Source: Planctomycetota bacterium (GTDB lineage: Bacteria > Planctomycetota > B15-G4). Taken from it: 64,000 bases of DNA. The stretch spans positions 170,754 to 234,753 of the forward strand of contig JAJDEP010000007.1 in NCBI GenBank assembly GCA_029259715.1. The letters run 5' to 3'. Under the pieces are notes generated by a model, which was not told the DNA's origin, searched no databases, and saw only the letters and a program-made list of their open reading frames with translations. Both the position numbers and the translations under genes were made by a program. Positions 61,459 to 64,000 of this stretch are shown piece by piece (positions within the stretch are counted from its first letter, which is position 1; the number at the start of each line of letters is the position of its first letter).

Positions 61459-64000
61459 CATGATCAACCGCATCATCGATTTCTCCCTGAACAACCGCTT
61501 CCTAGTGGTTGTGCTGTGGCTCCTGGCCGGCGTGCTGGGAATCCAGTCCATGCGCGAGCTTCCGGTGGATGCCGTGCCGGACGTCACGAACGTCCAGGTG
61601 CAGGTGCTCACCAACAGCCCGGGGCTCGCGCCTCAGGAGGTGGAGTCGTTCATCACCTTCCCGGTGGAATCCGCCATGAGCGGGATTCCGAAGGTGGAAG
61701 AGATCCGCTCGGTCTCCAAGTTCGGTCTCTCCGTAGTCACCGTCGTCTTCGAGGAAGGGACGGACATCTACTGGGCGCGTCAACTGGTCGGCGAACGCCT
61801 GGTCGAGGCGCGCGAGGCCGTTCCCGAGGGTTACGGCGAGCCCGAGATGGGCCCCATCTCCACCGGCCTGGGTGAGATCTACCAGTTCGAGATCAAGGGT
61901 GAGAATCACTCGCCCATGGAGCTCAGGACGCTCCTGGACTGGGTCGTCAACTATCAGCTTCGCTCCGTGCCCGGTGTGGTCGAGGTCAACGCGTTCGGAG
62001 GTGAGCTCAAGACCTACCAGGTCACGCTCGACCCGAAGAAGCTCACCTCACATGGCATCGCGCTACGCCAGGTCTTCGAGGCCATCGAGGGCAACAACCG
62101 CAACGTCGGCGGCGGGTACATCGTGCACGCCGACGAACAGTACCTCGTTCGCGGCCAGGGTCTCGTGGAGGAGCTCGGCGACCTGGCCAAGGTCGTCGTT
62201 GCGAAGGACAAGCTCGGCACGCCCGTGTACCTCGACAACCTGGGTCGCATCGAATTCCAGCCCATGATTCGCCAAGGCGCCGTCACGCGCGACGGCGAGG
62301 GCGAAGCCGTGGTCGGCATCGTGATGATGCTGATGGGTGCCAACGCCCGCACAGTCGCAGAAGACGTGCACGCAAAGATCCAGGAGATCCAGAAGACACT
62401 GCCCGAAGGCGTCTCCATCGACACGTTCTACAACCGCACCGAGCTCGTGAATCGCACGATCAGCACGGTGACCAAGAACCTCCTCGAGGGCGGTTTGCTC
62501 GTCATCGGCGTGCTCCTGCTGCTGCTCGGGAATCTGCGCGGCGGGCTCCTGGTCGCCTTGTCCATCCCCGTGTCGATGCTCGTCGCCCTGACGGCCATGG
62601 AGCGGTTCGGTGTCTCGGGCAACCTGATGTCACTGGGAGCCGTCGACTTCGGGATCATCGTCGATGGTTCGATCGTGATCATCGAGAACATCGTGCGGCA
62701 CCTTCGCGTTCATCGCGATGACTCGCGCACCCCGCACCTGGAGAAGATCCGACGCGCCTGCCACGAAGTCGCGCGACCCGTGGTCTTCGCCGTGGGCATC
62801 ATCACGATCGTGTACCTGCCGGTCCTCGCGCTGCGCGGGATCGAGGGCAAGATGTTCCGCCCCATGGCCTTGACCGTCGTTTTCGCCATGGCGGGCTCGC
62901 TCGTCTGCGCGCTGACACTGATGCCCGTCCTGGCTTCGTTCTTCCTGAAGCGCGTGAGCGAGAAGGACCCCTTCCTCTTCCGCATCGCCAAGCGCCTGTA
63001 CGAGCCGGCCCTCAAGAAGACCGTCGCCCATCCGCGACGCACTGCTGCGATCGCGGGCGGCGGCTTCCTGGCGAGCCTGGCTCTCGTCCCCTTCCTCGGT
63101 GCGGAGTTCATGCCCCGCCTCGACGAGGGCGCCATCGCCATGCAGATCTGGCGCCTACCCAGCATCTCGCTCGAGACATCCAACGAGATCAGCACCGACG
63201 TCGAAGAGATCGTGATGGGCTTCCCGGAAGTCGAGACGGTCGTCTCCCGAACGGGTCGAGCCGAGATCGCCACCGATCCGATGGGCGTCGAGATCAGCGA
63301 CACCTATCTCATCTTGAATCCACCCGACACCTGGCGCTTCGAGACCAAGGAAGAGCTCATCGCGGCCTTGAACGAGTCCCTCGAGGAGCGCTTCCCGGGT
63401 GTGATGTTCAGCTACTCCCAGCCCATCGAACTCAGGGTCGCCGAACTCATCAGCGGCGTTCGCTCGGACGTCGGCATCCAGATCTACGCCGGCAGCGGAA
63501 CGCTCGACGACATGAGCGAGATCGCCGACGAAGTCGCTTCAGTCGTGGGCCGGATCGACGGCATGCAGGAGGTCAAGGCCGAACAGGTCCTTGGGCTCCC
63601 GGCACTGACCGTCGACATCGATCGGCAGGCCATCGCGCGCTTGGGCCTCAACGCCGAGGACGTCCTGGACGTCATCGAGACCATCGGAGGCCGAGCGGTC
63701 GGTACCGTCATCGAAGACCAGCGGCGCTTCACGATCCAGGTCCGCTTCGACCCAGCGGTCCGTGAAGACCTGGAGTCACTCAAACGGCTGCCCGTTTCCC
63801 TGGACGGTGGCGGAGATGACCCATCGCACTGGGTTCCGCTGGAGCAGGTCGCCGACGTAACCATTGCAACAGGGCCGGCCCAGATCAGCCGCGAGAAGAT
63901 CCAACGCAAGATCACGGTCGAGGCCAACGTCCGCGGCCGAGACCTGGCCTCGGCCGTCGCCGAAGCCCGTGCTGCCGTTGAGGCCGAGGTCGATCTGCCT
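61459..64000 (+). CDS. Heavy-metal RND efflux pump inner-membrane protein (CzcA/CusA type), 5' part
   Basis: The first 847 codons of an RND transporter; the gene continues beyond the right edge. It opens MINRIIDFSLNNRFLVVVLWLL, then ELPVDAVPDVTNVQVQVLTNSPGLAPQEVE, which is typical of the HME-RND group. The transmembrane signature GAVDFGIIVDGSIVIIENIV contains the acidic proton-relay pair (DFG...DG) known from CzcA and CusA. The protein lies 11 bases after the adaptor gene. Gene order OMF-MFP-RND matches czcCBA. The metal cannot be assigned from the sequence at hand. Confidence 0.92.

Overview
The window is a 64 kb piece of a high-GC chromosome, most likely from a member of the Planctomycetota. 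The inference rests on several traits seen together. One is secreted proteins that share a C-terminal domain of the type I associate with planctomycete exported proteins (in the genes ending at 13883 and 21011). Others are a very large Ser/Thr kinase with C-terminal WD40 repeats coupled to an ECF sigma factor, many lipoproteins, and FG-GAP and BNR propeller proteins. No rRNA or other decisive phylogenetic marker is present, so the assignment is an inference.

From 1 to about 49.6 kb the sequence looks like ordinary core chromosome with mixed housekeeping genes. On the left are exported propeller proteins, then rimO-pgsA-pgpA, a degenerate SpoIIE-type sensor protein, a MazG-like protein, priA and ogt. 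Next come two exported proteins flanking a lipoprotein pair and a kinase/ECF pair. From 22.2 to 28.2 kb lies a metabolic block: a cystathionine beta-synthase-like enzyme, then a cyclic-2,3-diphosphoglycerate-synthetase-like P-loop protein, an acyl-ornithine carbamoyltransferase, a GNAT of the Bacteroidetes arginine-operon type and an ArgE-like M20 deacylase. Together these suggest arginine synthesis through acylated (N-succinyl or N-acetyl) ornithine and citrulline. After this come a deoxyhypusine synthase homologue, an ECF/FecR-type regulator pair, tsaD-carA, a candidate structured RNA with an intrinsic terminator (35.37-35.55 kb), an alpha/beta hydrolase-OsmC fusion, a membrane acyltransferase-like protein, split transketolase genes, an aspartate-type aminotransferase, tRNA-Leu(GAG), a CsgG-like lipoprotein and initiator tRNA-fMet.

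Base composition drops visibly just after tRNA-fMet: a hand count gives 32/60 G+C in the line at 53281 against 44/60 in the line at 47461. A degenerate second copy of the tRNA 3' end lies exactly 96 bp downstream of the first. The region that follows has gene-poor stretches, a DUF2971 protein, a transglutaminase-like protein, a DUF5131/TcmP three-Cys-motif pair and a large serine recombinase. After the recombinase come a 51-bp near-perfect palindrome, a YHS-like lipoprotein and a heavy-metal RND efflux operon of the CzcCBA type that runs off the right edge. I read this as a genomic island carrying a possible defence or modification module and metal-resistance cargo.

The observations I consider most worth checking are the acyl-ornithine arginine cluster with an alanine at the specificity position, the structured RNA at 35.4 kb, the SpoIIE-like protein lacking metal-binding aspartates, two promoters that predict leaderless mRNAs, and the island with its tRNA repeat and the 18-bp motif repeated around 57.2-58.0 kb.
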